64,000 nucleotides of DNA from Pelagirhabdus alkalitolerans (GCF_900096905.1 NZ_FMYI01000008.1:1-64000); one strand, 5' to 3'. Numbered from the stretch's first letter, positions 34,067 through 42,903 are shown. Numbers and translations are program-made. Notes: generated from the sequence alone by a model not told the origin.

Positions 34067-35104
34067 ATGAAAACAAGTTTTAAGTGGATTTCTTTAATTA
34101 TAGGAACGATGATCGGTGCAGGGTTTGCATCTGGGCGTGAGATTTGGCAGTTTTTTAATGGCGGGAGTACTATCGGGATTATATTATTTGTTGGTTTATT
34201 TTATTTAAGTTGTTATCGTTTAATGTTACTGAGTTATCAAAAACAAACGACACACTATAACACTCTTTTAAAAATAATTGTGGGGAGACGAATAAGTGAT
34301 ATTTATGATTATTTAATAATGATTTATTTGTTCTCGATGATTACTGTTATGATAGCAGGAAGTGGTGCGGTGTTTGAAGCGATGGGGTTGTCGTATCGTT
34401 TAGGTGCGCTCGTTTTAGCGGTTATTATCGTCGTGGTGTTGTGGGGTAAACTAAGCACCTTCCTAACTATTAATGTCGTTATCTTACCTATTTTAATTAG
34501 TGGACTGGCTACTATTTTAGCTGTTTTTGTTTTGAATCGTCCTTTACCCATGATCAAAATTATACCGAGTATTGTAGATACGAGAACATTTTTCTTCACG
34601 GCGTTAAATATCTTACCGCTGATGTCAATTATTGCAACGGTAGGTGATCAAATTAAACAAAAACGTGAGGTTCACTTGACGAGCTTGATCAGTAGTTTGA
34701 TTTTAGGTAGTATGATCATCTTATATGATGTCGCCTTATACCACATTGGTGACTTTATGGATACATATCAAATGCCTGTTTATCTTATCTTAGAGTCATT
34801 TGAGCCCTACGTTCGCGTATTCATGTCGACCTTACTTTGGTTAGCGATTGTGACAACAGCAATCGGTGGAATGACGAGCTTATTAGCAAGGTTCACCGCA
34901 CAGGGACATGAGACTTATTATGCCTGGTTATGCTGTTTAGTGTTGCTGATGTTGAGCTTATCACAAATAGGCTTTACCTCGCTTGTACGCTATGTGTATC
35001 CAGCCTATGGTGTGATAAACATTTATCTATTGTATCAACTTATGATTTTTCCACTCAAAAAGGATGCAAAAGCTAAAATCCATGATAAAATTAGGGAAGG
35101 ATAA
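34067..35104 (+). CDS. YkvI-family membrane protein
   Basis: A 345-residue polytopic membrane protein with about ten predicted segments. It begins TSFKWISLIIGTMIGAGFASGREIWQFF, the diagnostic sequence of the YkvI family in the APC transporter superfamily. The interrupted first helix (GTMIGAGFASGRE) is the feature shared with solute symporters. No substrate can be inferred. The ATG at 34067 follows GTGGAGG. It lies between yyaC and a DUF951 gene, a common arrangement near the origin in Bacillaceae. Confidence 0.85.
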   Translation: MKTSFKWISLIIGTMIGAGFASGREIWQFFNGGSTIGIILFVGLFYLSCYRLMLLSYQKQTTHYNTLLKIIVGRRISDIYDYLIMIYLFSMITVMIAGSGAVFEAMGLSYRLGALVLAVIIVVVLWGKLSTFLTINVVILPILISGLATILAVFVLNRPLPMIKIIPSIVDTRTFFFTALNILPLMSIIATVGDQIKQKREVHLTSLISSLILGSMIILYDVALYHIGDFMDTYQMPVYLILESFEPYVRVFMSTLLWLAIVTTAIGGMTSLLARFTAQGHETYYAWLCCLVLLMLSLSQIGFTSLVRYVYPAYGVINIYLLYQLMIFPLKKDAKAKIHDKIREG

Positions 35105-35135
35105 AGCGGAATAGTAAGAAAGGGAGGATGTTATT

Positions 35136-35330
35136 TTGGATAAATCCTATCAATTAAATGATATAGTTGAAATGAAAAAACCGCACCCGTGTGGTGAAAA
35201 CCGTTGGAAAGTGATACGCTTAGGTATGGATATTCGAATAAAGTGTCAAGGCTGTGGGCACAGTGTCATGGTACCGAGAAAGAAATTCGAATCTAAGATG
35301 AAAAAGGTGCTAGAATCAGCATCTGAGTAA
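35136..35330 (+). CDS. DUF951 protein (YyzM-like)
   Basis: A 64-residue protein with four cysteines: one in HPCGENRWKV, a pair in KCQGCGHSV, and flanking basic residues (MVPRKKFESKMKK). This pattern is that of DUF951, encoded next to ychF in many Firmicutes; a metal-binding or RNA-binding role is possible but unproven. The start is TTG at 35136, with GGGAGG 8 nt upstream; the nearby ATG is out of frame. The YkvI-like gene ends 31 bp before. Confidence 0.88.
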   Translation: MDKSYQLNDIVEMKKPHPCGENRWKVIRLGMDIRIKCQGCGHSVMVPRKKFESKMKKVLESASE

Positions 35331-35331
35331 A

Positions 35332-35347
35332 TGTTTCACGTGAAACA
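35332..35347. other. parS: parS site 3
   Basis: An exact TGTTTCACGTGAAACA starting 1 bp after the stop codon of the DUF951 gene. The surrounding palindrome extends only to 18 bp. Confidence 0.97.
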
Positions 35348-35445
35348 TAATAAAAAGTTTATAAAATCACATTTGTTTTCAGCAAAAAAGATCGAAATAT
35401 GTATAAATAGATGATTTTTCATTTATGTACGTATATTTTGTTAAC

Positions 35446-35474
35446 TTGAGTTTTAAATGCACGAAAATTATAAT
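35446..35474 (+). promoter_or_regulatory. SigA promoter of ychF
   Basis: TTGAGT (35446-35451) and an exact TATAAT (35469-35474) are separated by 17 bp, 54 bp before the ychF start codon. Confidence 0.7.
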
Positions 35475-35528
35475 GATAAAGAAGTAACGTTCATATGAGC
35501 GGTATACCCTTAAGGAGTGGAAAGTTTT

Positions 35529-36629
35529 ATGGCATTAACAGCAGGAATTGTTGGTTTACCTAACGTGGGTAAGTCAACGTTATTTAACGCAATTACACAG
35601 GCAGGAGCAGAATCTGCAAACTACCCGTTTTGTACGATTGATCCAAACGTTGGGATCGTAGAAGTGCCTGATGAGCGTTTAAATAAATTAACAGAATTAG
35701 TTAATCCGAAGAAAACGATACCGACGGCGTTTGAGTTTACAGATATCGCTGGTATTGTAAAAGGCGCAAGTAAGGGGGAAGGGCTAGGCAACCAGTTCCT
35801 TTCACACATCCGTCAAGTGGATGCAATTTGTCATGTTGTACGTTGTTTTCAAGATGATAACATTACACATGTTTCAGGCACAGTTGATCCTATTTCAGAT
35901 ATTGAAACCATCAACTTAGAGTTGATTTTAGCTGATTTAGAAACCGTGACTAAACGGATTCAGCGTGTTGAAAAAATGGCACGTCAAAAAGATAAAGAAG
36001 CTATGATTGAATTTGATATTTTGTCGAAGTTAAAAGATGGATTTGAAGAAGAAAAACCAGCGCGTTCGATTGAATTTACAGATGATCAAATGAAATACGT
36101 AAAAGGTCTTCACTTGTTAACACAAAAACCTATTCTGTACGTAACGAATGTAGGTGAAGATGAGTTGCTTGATGCAGAATCAAATGAGCATGTCCAGAAA
36201 GTGAGAGACTATGCTGAACAAGAAAGTGCAGAAGTCATCGTGATTAGTGCCAAAGTGGAATCAGAGATCGCTGAATTAGAAGGCGAAGAAAAAGAAATGT
36301 TCCTTGAAGAGTTAGGTATTCCTGAATCTGGCTTAGATCAATTAATTAAAGCAACGTATAACTTATTAGGATTAGCGACTTACTTTACAGCAGGTGAACA
36401 AGAAGTGCGCGCATGGACCTTTAGAAAAGGAATTAAAGCACCTCAAGCTGCTGGTATCATTCACACGGACTTTGAGCGTGGATTTATTCGTGCAGAGACC
36501 GTTTCATATGATGATTTAGTAAATGCCGGTTCGATGGGTGTTGCAAAAGAACGTGGACAAGTACGCTTGGAAGGTAAAGATTATACAGTGAAAGATGGCG
36601 ACGTAATTCACTTCCGTTTTAATGTGTAA
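35529..36629 (+). CDS. ychF: Redox-regulated ATPase YchF
   Basis: A 366-residue Obg-family P-loop protein that prefers ATP to GTP and associates with ribosomes. The P-loop is GLPNVGKSTLFN, DIAGIVKGASKGEGLGN is the G3-like segment, and a C-terminal TGS domain ends KDYTVKDGDVIHFRFNV. The ATG at 35529 (MALTAGIVG) is preferred, with TAAGGAG 11 nt upstream; an in-frame GTG at 35517 lies inside that site. It stands upstream of rpsF as in other Bacillales. Confidence 0.97.
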   Translation: MALTAGIVGLPNVGKSTLFNAITQAGAESANYPFCTIDPNVGIVEVPDERLNKLTELVNPKKTIPTAFEFTDIAGIVKGASKGEGLGNQFLSHIRQVDAICHVVRCFQDDNITHVSGTVDPISDIETINLELILADLETVTKRIQRVEKMARQKDKEAMIEFDILSKLKDGFEEEKPARSIEFTDDQMKYVKGLHLLTQKPILYVTNVGEDELLDAESNEHVQKVRDYAEQESAEVIVISAKVESEIAELEGEEKEMFLEELGIPESGLDQLIKATYNLLGLATYFTAGEQEVRAWTFRKGIKAPQAAGIIHTDFERGFIRAETVSYDDLVNAGSMGVAKERGQVRLEGKDYTVKDGDVIHFRFNV

Positions 36630-36659
36630 GTTTGGGATCAAATTAAATCAATAACGGTG

Positions 36660-36688
36660 TTGTTATTTTGGTGGATGTTTGGTATAAT
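36660..36688 (+). promoter_or_regulatory. Promoter of rpsF-ssb-rpsR
   Basis: An exact TATAAT (36683-36688) has a weak TTGTTA (36660-36665) 17 bp upstream. It lies just before the S6:S18-type leader. Confidence 0.65.
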
Positions 36689-36716
36689 ACTTGATTGTGA
36701 GTAATGAACATTATTA

Positions 36717-36763
36717 CTCCTTGTTCTTTGGAAAGCCAAAGAGCCGCTAAGACCAAAAGGAGG
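36717..36763 (+). promoter_or_regulatory. S6:S18-binding leader RNA of rpsF
   Basis: CTCCTT (36717-36722) can pair with AAGGAG (36757-36762), which is the rpsF ribosome site. Within this outer stem is a CTTTGG/CCAAAG hairpin and an unpaired CCG at 36744-36746. This matches the known S6:S18 autoregulatory motif, in which the ribosomal protein complex binds the CCG and represses translation. Confidence 0.8.
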
Positions 36764-36772
36764 TGCAAACGG

Positions 36773-37063
36773 ATGAGAAATTATGAAATTATGTATATCG
36801 TCCGCCCAGACATTGAAGATGATGCTAAAACGACTTTAGTAGAGCGTTTTAACAAAGTTTTAACTGACAATGGTGCGGAGATTACAAAAGCTGAAGAAAA
36901 AGGCAAAAAGCGTTTAGCTTACGAAATCAATGATTATCGTGACGGCTATTATGTCTTAATCAACTTCAAAGGTGATGAAAACGCCATTAATGAATTCGAT
37001 CGTTTAGCTAAGTTCTCTGACGATATTATTCGTCACATGGCTATTCGTGAAGACGATCAATAA
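36773..37063 (+). CDS. rpsF: 30S ribosomal protein S6
   Basis: A 96-residue small-subunit protein that binds S18 in the platform. [18 protein letters not shown] is the S6 N-terminus, and [19 protein letters not shown] is the conserved beta strand pair. The ATG at 36773 follows AAAAGGAGGTG by 8 nt; an in-frame ATG at 36704 would lie in the leader RNA. The first gene of rpsF-ssb-rpsR is probably feedback-regulated through the leader. Confidence 0.97.
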   Translation: MRNYEIMYIVRPDIEDDAKTTLVERFNKVLTDNGAEITKAEEKGKKRLAYEINDYRDGYYVLINFKGDENAINEFDRLAKFSDDIIRHMAIREDDQ

Positions 37064-37075
37064 GGAGGGATTCTC

Positions 37076-37567
37076 ATGTTAAATCGTGTCGTATTAGTCG
37101 GCAGGTTAACGAAGGATCCGGACTTACGCTATACTGCAAGTGGTATTGCAGTTGCCAATTTCACTGTTGCTGTCAATCGACCATTTTCAAACCAGCAAGG
37201 TGATCGTGAGGCCGATTTTATTAATTGTGTCATTTGGAGAAAACCAGCAGAAAACTTAGCTAACTACATGAGTAAAGGTAGTATGGTAGGTGTTGATGGT
37301 CGTATTCAAACACGATCGTTTGATGGACAAGATGGAAAACGTGTCTTTATGACAGAAGTCGTTGCCGATTCGGTTCAATTCCTTGAATCTAAGAATAGCA
37401 ATCGACAAGCATCTGGAAATGGCGGGCAAGGATCTGGAGGTTATCAACCACAAAACCAGAACCAACAAGAAGCGCCTAATCCGAACCAAGCAAATAATCC
37501 ACAATCAGGTTCTAGTAACGATAACTTAGAACCTATTGATATATCAGATGATGATTTACCATTCTAA
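37076..37567 (+). CDS. ssb: Single-stranded DNA-binding protein
   Basis: A 163-residue OB-fold protein (1-110) that coats single-stranded DNA during replication. [20 protein letters not shown] and [10 protein letters not shown] are diagnostic. A disordered glycine/asparagine/glutamine-rich linker follows, then the acidic protein-recruiting tip ISDDDLPF. The ATG at 37076 follows AAGGAGG. It lies 12 bp after rpsF and 24 bp before rpsR in the conserved order. Confidence 0.98.
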   Translation: MLNRVVLVGRLTKDPDLRYTASGIAVANFTVAVNRPFSNQQGDREADFINCVIWRKPAENLANYMSKGSMVGVDGRIQTRSFDGQDGKRVFMTEVVADSVQFLESKNSNRQASGNGGQGSGGYQPQNQNQQEAPNPNQANNPQSGSSNDNLEPIDISDDDLPF

Positions 37568-37591
37568 ATTTTAAGTAAAGGAGTGTTTCAC

Positions 37592-37825
37592 ATGGCACAA
37601 CGTCGCGGTGGACGTTCAAGACGTCGTAAGGTATGTTATTTCACATCAAATGGCATTACACATATCGACTATAAAGATGTTGACTTGCTAAGACGTTTCA
37701 TTTCAGAACGTGGAAAGATTCTTCCACGTCGTGTAACTGGAACTTCTGCAAAATATCAACGTAAATTAACTAAAGCAATTAAGCGTGCACGTCAAATGGC
37801 ACTATTGCCATTCGTCACTGAATAA
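37592..37825 (+). CDS. rpsR: 30S ribosomal protein S18
   Basis: A 77-residue basic small-subunit protein, partner of S6. [38 protein letters not shown] and [16 protein letters not shown] are nearly invariant. The ATG at 37592 follows AAAGGAG; an in-frame GTG at 37583 would cover that site. It is followed by a strong terminator. Confidence 0.97.
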   Translation: MAQRRGGRSRRRKVCYFTSNGITHIDYKDVDLLRRFISERGKILPRRVTGTSAKYQRKLTKAIKRARQMALLPFVTE

Positions 37826-37835
37826 GATTTATTTA

Positions 37836-37886
37836 AAAACTACCTAAATCACGTGTCTAAGGATACCTCTGATTAGGTAGTTTTTT
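37836..37886 (+). terminator. Rho-independent terminator after rpsR
   Basis: The arms AAAACTACCTAA and TTAGGTAGTTTT, with a loop of about 24 nt, are followed by a T-run just after the rpsR stop codon. Confidence 0.85.
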
Positions 37887-38011
37887 GTATTAAAAGCTCT
37901 AAAATATATGTTGGGGGTAAAGGTTTAATTCAACACGTTGCTGTTATAATAGTTGTTGCCTTTGATTTAGAACTATCAAAAGAGTAACGGTAAATAAGGA
38001 GTGTAAAAGTT

Positions 38012-38239
38012 ATGAAAGAATTTTTTTGTTCTAAATGGCGCAAGTTACAGTCTTCCAAATGGCGTTTTAGTATGTATGCTCTCACTGCTTTTATTGGAGT
38101 GATTATTGGAAATTTATTAGTTAACCCTCATTTATATTATATATTAGGAGCATTAAGTGGTTCACTGTTAATAATTGTGATAAACCTTATTTATGTCATT
38201 GTTAGCAGTAATAGAAATCAGAACTCAAAAAAAGACTGA
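38012..38239 (+). CDS. Small two-helix membrane protein, function unknown
   Basis: A 75-residue protein I do not recognise. The basic N-terminus (FCSKWRKLQSSKWRF) is followed by two membrane segments at about 21-38 and 42-64, and a polar, lysine-ending tail (NRNQNSKKD). By the positive-inside rule both termini face the cytoplasm. The ATG at 38012 has AAGGAGTG upstream, good evidence for translation. It stands alone between the rpsR terminator and the serA T-box, and a TATAAT at 37945-37950 could serve as its -10. Confidence 0.7.
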   Translation: MKEFFCSKWRKLQSSKWRFSMYALTAFIGVIIGNLLVNPHLYYILGALSGSLLIIVINLIYVIVSSNRNQNSKKD

Positions 38240-38451
38240 AAAGAAAGACGTAAATTATATAAGCTGTTTCGCTTTTAGTTCTTACTAACAAAGCATTTTA
38301 AATCAATACATAAGGGACGAAGTAAAACATTCAGTCAACACTAATATAGTCGTCAGCTCGGACTTTTTCTTTTCATCACTTCAATAGGTCATCATGCTAG
38401 TGTTGATCACTATAGCTGATTAAAAAAATCTGAAAAATAGATAAAGGTCTA
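38240..38451. other. Intergenic stretch without a recognisable gene
   Basis: The only structure I see is a perfect 9-bp inverted repeat, TCAACACTA at 38335-38343 and TAGTGTTGA at 38398-38406, separated by 54 bp. It lacks a T-run, so it is not a standard terminator. Confidence 0.5.
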
Positions 38452-38479
38452 TTGACAAATGTTTTATACGTGCTATGAT
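38452..38479 (+). promoter_or_regulatory. SigA promoter of serA
   Basis: An exact TTGACA (38452-38457) and TATGAT (38474-38479) are separated by 16 bp, directly upstream of the T-box leader. Confidence 0.8.
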
Positions 38480-38504
38480 ATAGAAAATTCTAAATTATTA
38501 GATA

Positions 38505-38766
38505 ATAAAACGTTGATGAAGTCAGATCATTCGGAGTCATGGTTTTAGAGAGCTGATGGTTGCTGCAAATCAGTACCGTGCCCGAATTTGATAGCCCTTC
38601 TGAGTTATGAAGCTGAAAAAGTATGAGTAGGCTTCGTCGTATGATGTGCGTTAAACATTCAACCAATTAAGACTGGTGAGAAATCACGAGTAAAATTAGG
38701 GTGGTACCGCGGATATAACAACTTTTCGCCCCTTACGTAAACGTATGAGGGTGGAAAGTTTTTTTA
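38505..38766 (+). promoter_or_regulatory. T-box leader of serA
   Basis: The T-box core AGGGTGGTACCGCGG is at 38698-38712. A terminator with arms AACTTTTC and GAAAGTT around a GCCCCTT/GAGGGTGG stem, plus seven T, is at 38719-38766. Stem I contains AGAGAGC and GCTGCAAATC. The specifier loop probably presents AGC (38593-38595), a serine codon, just before the closing CTTC; the loop departs from the usual GAA context, so the codon is less certain than the T-box call. Uncharged serine tRNA would switch serA on. Confidence 0.92.
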
Positions 38767-38798
38767 ATTTCATTTTTTAAATTATAGGAGGAATGAAC

Positions 38799-40385
38799 AT
38801 GACAAAGCGAGTATTAATTAGTGATCCATTAAGTGAAGATGGTATTTTTCCACTTCGAGAGGCTGAAGGAATTGAAGTCGTTAAGAAAACCGATCTTACA
38901 AAAGAGCAATTGATTGATGAGATCAAAGATTATGAAGCACTTTTAGTTAGAAGCCAGACAAAAGTAACGAGAGAAATTATTAGTGCAGCAAAGAACTTAA
39001 AGATCATTGGTCGTGCGGGGGTTGGTGTTGATAACATCGATTTAGAAGCAGCAACTGAGCATGGTGTCATTGTCGTTAATGCTCCTGATGGAAATACAAA
39101 TTCAGCTGCAGAACATACCGTTGCGATGCTTATGTCACTAGCACGAAAAATTCCACAAGCATATTATGCTTTAAAACATCAAAAGTGGGATCGTAAAACC
39201 CATGTCGGTGTTGAGTTAAAAGGGAAGACATTAGGGGTTATCGGTATGGGGCGTATCGGTCGAGAAGTCGCACTTAGAGCAAAGGGACAGCGCATGAAAG
39301 TCATTGCATACGATCCGTTTTTAACAGCAGACAAGGCAGAGCAATTAGGTGTATCAGAGGGAACTGTTGAAGATGTTATTAAAGCAGCTGATTTTGTGAC
39401 GTTGCATACGCCTCTATTAAAAGAAACGAAACACCTTATTGATAAAGATGCCATCGCGAAAATGAAAGATGGTGTTCAAATCATTAACTGCGCACGAGGC
39501 GGTATTATTGATGAAGATGCTTTGTATGATGCGATTGTTGAAGGCAAGGTAAAAGGTGCGGCATTAGATGTGTTTGAAGAGGAACCAGCAGTTGAGCATA
39601 AATTGCTCGATTTACCACAAGTCATTGCAACCCCACACCTTGGCGCAAGCACAGTAGAAGCACAAGAGAGTGTAGCGATTGATGTGAGTCATGACGTGGT
39701 TCGATTATTAGGTGGCGACCTCGTTAAAAACCCAGTTAACATGCCATCGGTTCCGAAAGATATTATGAAGAAAATTGAACCATTTTTCTATTTAGCAGAA
39801 AAATTGGGTGCCTTTTTAGCTGAGTTAAGAGAAGATACCATTGAAGAAATTAACGTGTATTATTCAGGTGAATTACATGATGTTGAAGTGGGTCCTTTAA
39901 CTCGAAATGCGATTAAAGGCCTGTTGAAAGATCATTTTGGCGATCATATCAATGATGTGAATGCGGCCTTTTTAGCGGAGCAACAAGGGCTTGTGATTAA
40001 TGAACATATTACAAGTCAAACGGACGGATTCGTCAATTTAATTAAACTTGAAGCAAAAACAACAGCTGGAACAAAGGCTGTTTCAGGAACGCTCCTTAAA
40101 GGTTTAGGCCCACGTATTGTGAAAGTGGAACATTACAATGTAGATTTAATACCTGAAGGCCATATTGTGTTTATTCGTCACAAAGACCAGCCAGGTGCGA
40201 TCGGTAAGGTTGGGTCATTACTTGCTAAAAATAATATTAATATCGCGACGATGCAGGTGGGACGTTCAGACGTCGGAGGAGATGCGATCATGCTCTTAAC
40301 GATTGATGAGACAGCAACAGATGAGGATTTAAATGTTTTAACAGAAGCAGATGATATTTACGATGTTTCAGCAATAGAGCTATAA
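38799..40385 (+). CDS. serA: D-3-phosphoglycerate dehydrogenase
   Basis: A 528-residue long-form SerA that oxidises 3-phosphoglycerate with NAD+, the first step of serine synthesis. The Rossmann loop is GVIGMGRIGREVALRAK, and the catalytic Arg/Glu/His appear in NCARGGIIDE and the TPHLGAST segment. An intervening domain and a C-terminal ACT domain (HIVFIRHKDQPGAIGKVGSLLA) for serine feedback complete it. The ATG at 38799 (MTKRVLISD) lies 7 nt after GGAGG; an in-frame ATG at 38793 is too close. Control by a T-box couples serine synthesis to tRNA charging, parallel to serS. Confidence 0.97.
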   Translation: MTKRVLISDPLSEDGIFPLREAEGIEVVKKTDLTKEQLIDEIKDYEALLVRSQTKVTREIISAAKNLKIIGRAGVGVDNIDLEAATEHGVIVVNAPDGNTNSAAEHTVAMLMSLARKIPQAYYALKHQKWDRKTHVGVELKGKTLGVIGMGRIGREVALRAKGQRMKVIAYDPFLTADKAEQLGVSEGTVEDVIKAADFVTLHTPLLKETKHLIDKDAIAKMKDGVQIINCARGGIIDEDALYDAIVEGKVKGAALDVFEEEPAVEHKLLDLPQVIATPHLGASTVEAQESVAIDVSHDVVRLLGGDLVKNPVNMPSVPKDIMKKIEPFFYLAEKLGAFLAELREDTIEEINVYYSGELHDVEVGPLTRNAIKGLLKDHFGDHINDVNAAFLAEQQGLVINEHITSQTDGFVNLIKLEAKTTAGTKAVSGTLLKGLGPRIVKVEHYNVDLIPEGHIVFIRHKDQPGAIGKVGSLLAKNNINIATMQVGRSDVGGDAIMLLTIDETATDEDLNVLTEADDIYDVSAIEL

Positions 40386-40395
40386 AGTAAGTCAT

Positions 40396-40443
40396 TAAAA
40401 AAGAGGTGCAATCGATTTAAAAGTCGTTTTGCACCTCTTTTTC
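40396..40443. terminator. Bidirectional terminator between serA and the MATE gene
   Basis: The arms AAAAAGAGGTGCAA and TTGCACCTCTTTTT give T-runs on both strands, between two convergent genes. Confidence 0.88.
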
Positions 40444-40444
40444 G

Positions 40445-41803
40445 TTAAGAACTCATGGCTTTTTGTTGTCTGTATATATAACGTAAGCGAAGTAAGAAGC
40501 CAACTGCAGCACCTGTTAAACCAAGTGATATGCCAATCCAAAGCCCAAAGGCATTCGCATTTGTAAAGGCCGCTAAGCTATAACCAATCGGAATACCGAC
40601 TAACCAGTAGGACACAATCGCAATTAAAAAGGGCGCTTGTACATCTTTATAGCCACGTAAAACGCCTTGAATACTTGATTGAGCTGCGTCAGAAAGCTGA
40701 TAAATCATCGCGATCAAGAACAATTGACTCGCAAACGCAATGACTTCTGGATCATTTGAATAGAGTCCGGCAATCGTATCGCGAAGGAAAAATAACACGA
40801 CTGCAAATGTTGCGAGAATACCAATACTACTATAAATGCCTAAAAAGCTATATTGCTTCGCATCATCAAATCGCTCACCGCCAACAGAGAAGCCAACAAC
40901 AATCGTTAATGCCTTTGATAGACTGAGTGGAATCATAAAGATCAGCGTCGTAAAGCTAATTACAATTTGATTGGCTGCAATCGCTGTTGTTGAAAACATA
41001 GACCCGATTAAAAGGGTCACAACAGAAAAAATGCTTGCTTCAAAGAAAATGGATAAGCCAATGGGAAGTCCTATCGCCATTTGTTCTTTCCAAGCAGAGA
41101 GCGAAGGTTTAACCCAGTCGACAAGCACTTTATAATGACGGATGCGATCAACTTTGAAGGAGACAATAATACTTGTGATCAAAATGATCCAGAATGTAAT
41201 GCCTGTTGCGTAGCCAACACCGACACCACCAAGTTGAGGTAGACCAAATCGACCGAAGATTAAGCTATAATTGATCAGAATATTAAACGGAACGGCCAAG
41301 ACAGTAATAAACATCGTAATTCGAGTAAACCCATGTCCATCATGAAAATTACGGTACACATTTGCAATGAACAGTGGAATAATACCGATAGCGAGTCCAC
41401 CTAAATACCCTTTAGCAATCTCACTCACGCCAGGTTCTAAATCCATAAATAAAAGCACAGGATTAATTAGCATCATACCTGCTAGGATAATGACCATTCC
41501 AATTAAACTAGCTAAATAAATCGCTTGTGTAACTGTATGATGGATACGATCTGATTGTCCTCTACCTAAGTGCTGAGCAATCATCGGCGTAATCGCAAGT
41601 AACACACCGTTCATTCCAGTGAAAACAGGTGACCAGAGGCTTGTGCCAATCGCAACACCAGCTAAATCATGAGTTCCAACACGACCAGCCATAATCGTAT
41701 CGACCAAATTCATTAAGGCCATACTCATTTGTGTAATGATAATCGGCCAAGCAATTTTTAAAAACAATTGCAACTTTTCTTTATAGCTTTCAGCATGATA
41801 CAT
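40445..41803 (-). CDS. MATE family efflux transporter
   Basis: A 452-residue Na+- or H+-coupled multidrug and toxin exporter with about 12 membrane segments. The N-terminal segment IAWPIIITQMSMALMNLVDTIMAGRVG and the GTHDLAGVAIGTSLW loop are typical of the NorM/YeeO-type branch. The substrate cannot be inferred. The ATG at 41803 has AAAGGAGG 8 nt upstream. The further upstream in-frame ATG at 41836 would put the ribosome site inside the gene. It is convergent with serA and 113 bp from the HAD gene, which has its own terminator. Confidence 0.93.
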   Translation of the reverse strand: MYHAESYKEKLQLFLKIAWPIIITQMSMALMNLVDTIMAGRVGTHDLAGVAIGTSLWSPVFTGMNGVLLAITPMIAQHLGRGQSDRIHHTVTQAIYLASLIGMVIILAGMMLINPVLLFMDLEPGVSEIAKGYLGGLAIGIIPLFIANVYRNFHDGHGFTRITMFITVLAVPFNILINYSLIFGRFGLPQLGGVGVGYATGITFWIILITSIIVSFKVDRIRHYKVLVDWVKPSLSAWKEQMAIGLPIGLSIFFEASIFSVVTLLIGSMFSTTAIAANQIVISFTTLIFMIPLSLSKALTIVVGFSVGGERFDDAKQYSFLGIYSSIGILATFAVVLFFLRDTIAGLYSNDPEVIAFASQLFLIAMIYQLSDAAQSSIQGVLRGYKDVQAPFLIAIVSYWLVGIPIGYSLAAFTNANAFGLWIGISLGLTGAAVGFLLRLRYIYRQQKAMSS

Positions 41804-41902
41804 CCACCATACCTCCTTTTTAGCAACGTTGTACATTAAGTATCAGAATAGCTTATCAAATCCATCGAAAAAAGACAATCATATTTAGCTGAGTCCAAGA
41901 AA

Positions 41903-41929
41903 AAACGACAACCCGATTAGTTGTCGTTT
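41903..41929 (-). terminator. Terminator spanning the HAD-gene stop codon
   Basis: The arms AAACGACAAC and GTTGTCGTTT flank a loop that contains the stop codon (41917-41919), and a T-run follows on the minus strand. The last codons of the gene are one arm of the hairpin. Confidence 0.8.
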
Positions 41930-42699
41930 AGCTGTTTTAAAAGTGGTATGATCTCACTTAATGATTGCACTTCGTATGTGGGTTTGATCTCATCAGCTTT
42001 TTTGCCATGGTGATTGATCCAAATGGATTGAATACCTGTTCTGTTAGCGCCTAAGATATCTGTATTTAAATTGTCGCCAATCATGATGACCTCATGAGGC
42101 TGTTTGTCCATTCGATTCAATGCATGTTCGAAAATACGTGGATCTGGTTTGCCTCGGCCAAATTCGCCTGATATGATAATCTCTTCAAAATATGGTTTTA
42201 ACTCTTCAGTTAATTTTAGCTTCGTTCGCTGCAGAGAAGGTGATCCGTTCGTCAACATCAGTAACTGATAATCATTTTTTAATTCATCTAACGTCGCAAA
42301 AGTATCATCATACACGACAGGGTGTTTCATTCGTTCAGTGATAAATTGATTAGATAATTTCTTAGCCAATTCCCAATCATCAATACCACACGCTTTTAAA
42401 CCATAATACCAAGCCTTTTGTCGATATTCAGCTATGATTTTAAACATGTCTTGAAAGCCTTCGCCTGGGTCATTAAAAGTACCCCATAACCCTTCAAATG
42501 GATTAATCCCAATCATTTTCGTAAAGGCATAGGTCGGGTATGTTTGATAAAGTACTTGAGCTTGTTCTCTTACATGTTTCTCTAAAACTTTCGAATCAAC
42601 AGAATCGACACGTTTAACTGTTTCGTCAAAAGCGAGTTGAATACTTTGTTTATCCCATAAAAGCGTATCGTCTAAATCAAAAAATAACGTGTTAACCAT
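41917..42699 (-). CDS. HAD-family hydrolase (YjjG/YfnB-type)
   Basis: A 260-residue phosphatase of HAD subfamily IA. Motif I is FFDLDDTLLW with nucleophile Asp8 and acid Asp10. Motif II is MLTNGSPSLQR, Lys of motif III is in GRGKPDPRIFEHAL, and motif IV is MIGDNLNTDILGANRTG. Relatives dephosphorylate nucleoside monophosphates, but the substrate is open. The ATG at 42699 has GGGGGGATC upstream; an in-frame ATG at 42774 lacks such a site and would add an unusual tail. It lies on the minus strand together with the MATE gene, inserted between serA and yybS. Confidence 0.92.
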   Translation of the reverse strand: MVNTLFFDLDDTLLWDKQSIQLAFDETVKRVDSVDSKVLEKHVREQAQVLYQTYPTYAFTKMIGINPFEGLWGTFNDPGEGFQDMFKIIAEYRQKAWYYGLKACGIDDWELAKKLSNQFITERMKHPVVYDDTFATLDELKNDYQLLMLTNGSPSLQRTKLKLTEELKPYFEEIIISGEFGRGKPDPRIFEHALNRMDKQPHEVIMIGDNLNTDILGANRTGIQSIWINHHGKKADEIKPTYEVQSLSEIIPLLKQLNDN

Positions 42700-42806
42700 A
42701 GAGATCCCCCCATTTAAAAATCGTGATGAGAACATTATAACAAGTCGACTTATGAAAGACACGCTTTTGTTCAAAAAAGTTTGACAATTGACGAGGTTAG
42801 TATTGT

Positions 42807-42903
42807 TTGTTATTTTACAAAAACATCGATATAATAAAATAGATATGTTCTTATTGAACGATGCTAGTTGAAGGCAAGCACAGCGCTAGAGCTGTGCTTT
42901 TTC
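42807..42903 (+). promoter_or_regulatory. Promoter and early hairpin upstream of yybS
   Basis: TTGTTA (42807-42812) and an exact TATAAT (42830-42835) are separated by 17 bp. About 30 nt downstream of the predicted start is a hairpin AAGCACAGC-GCTA-GAGCTGTGCTT followed by TTTT (about 42878-42903), 51 bp before yybS. A transcript would therefore end after about 60 nt unless it reads through, so it is either a short RNA or an attenuator of the yybS-gdpP-rplI-dnaC operon. Confidence 0.6.
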
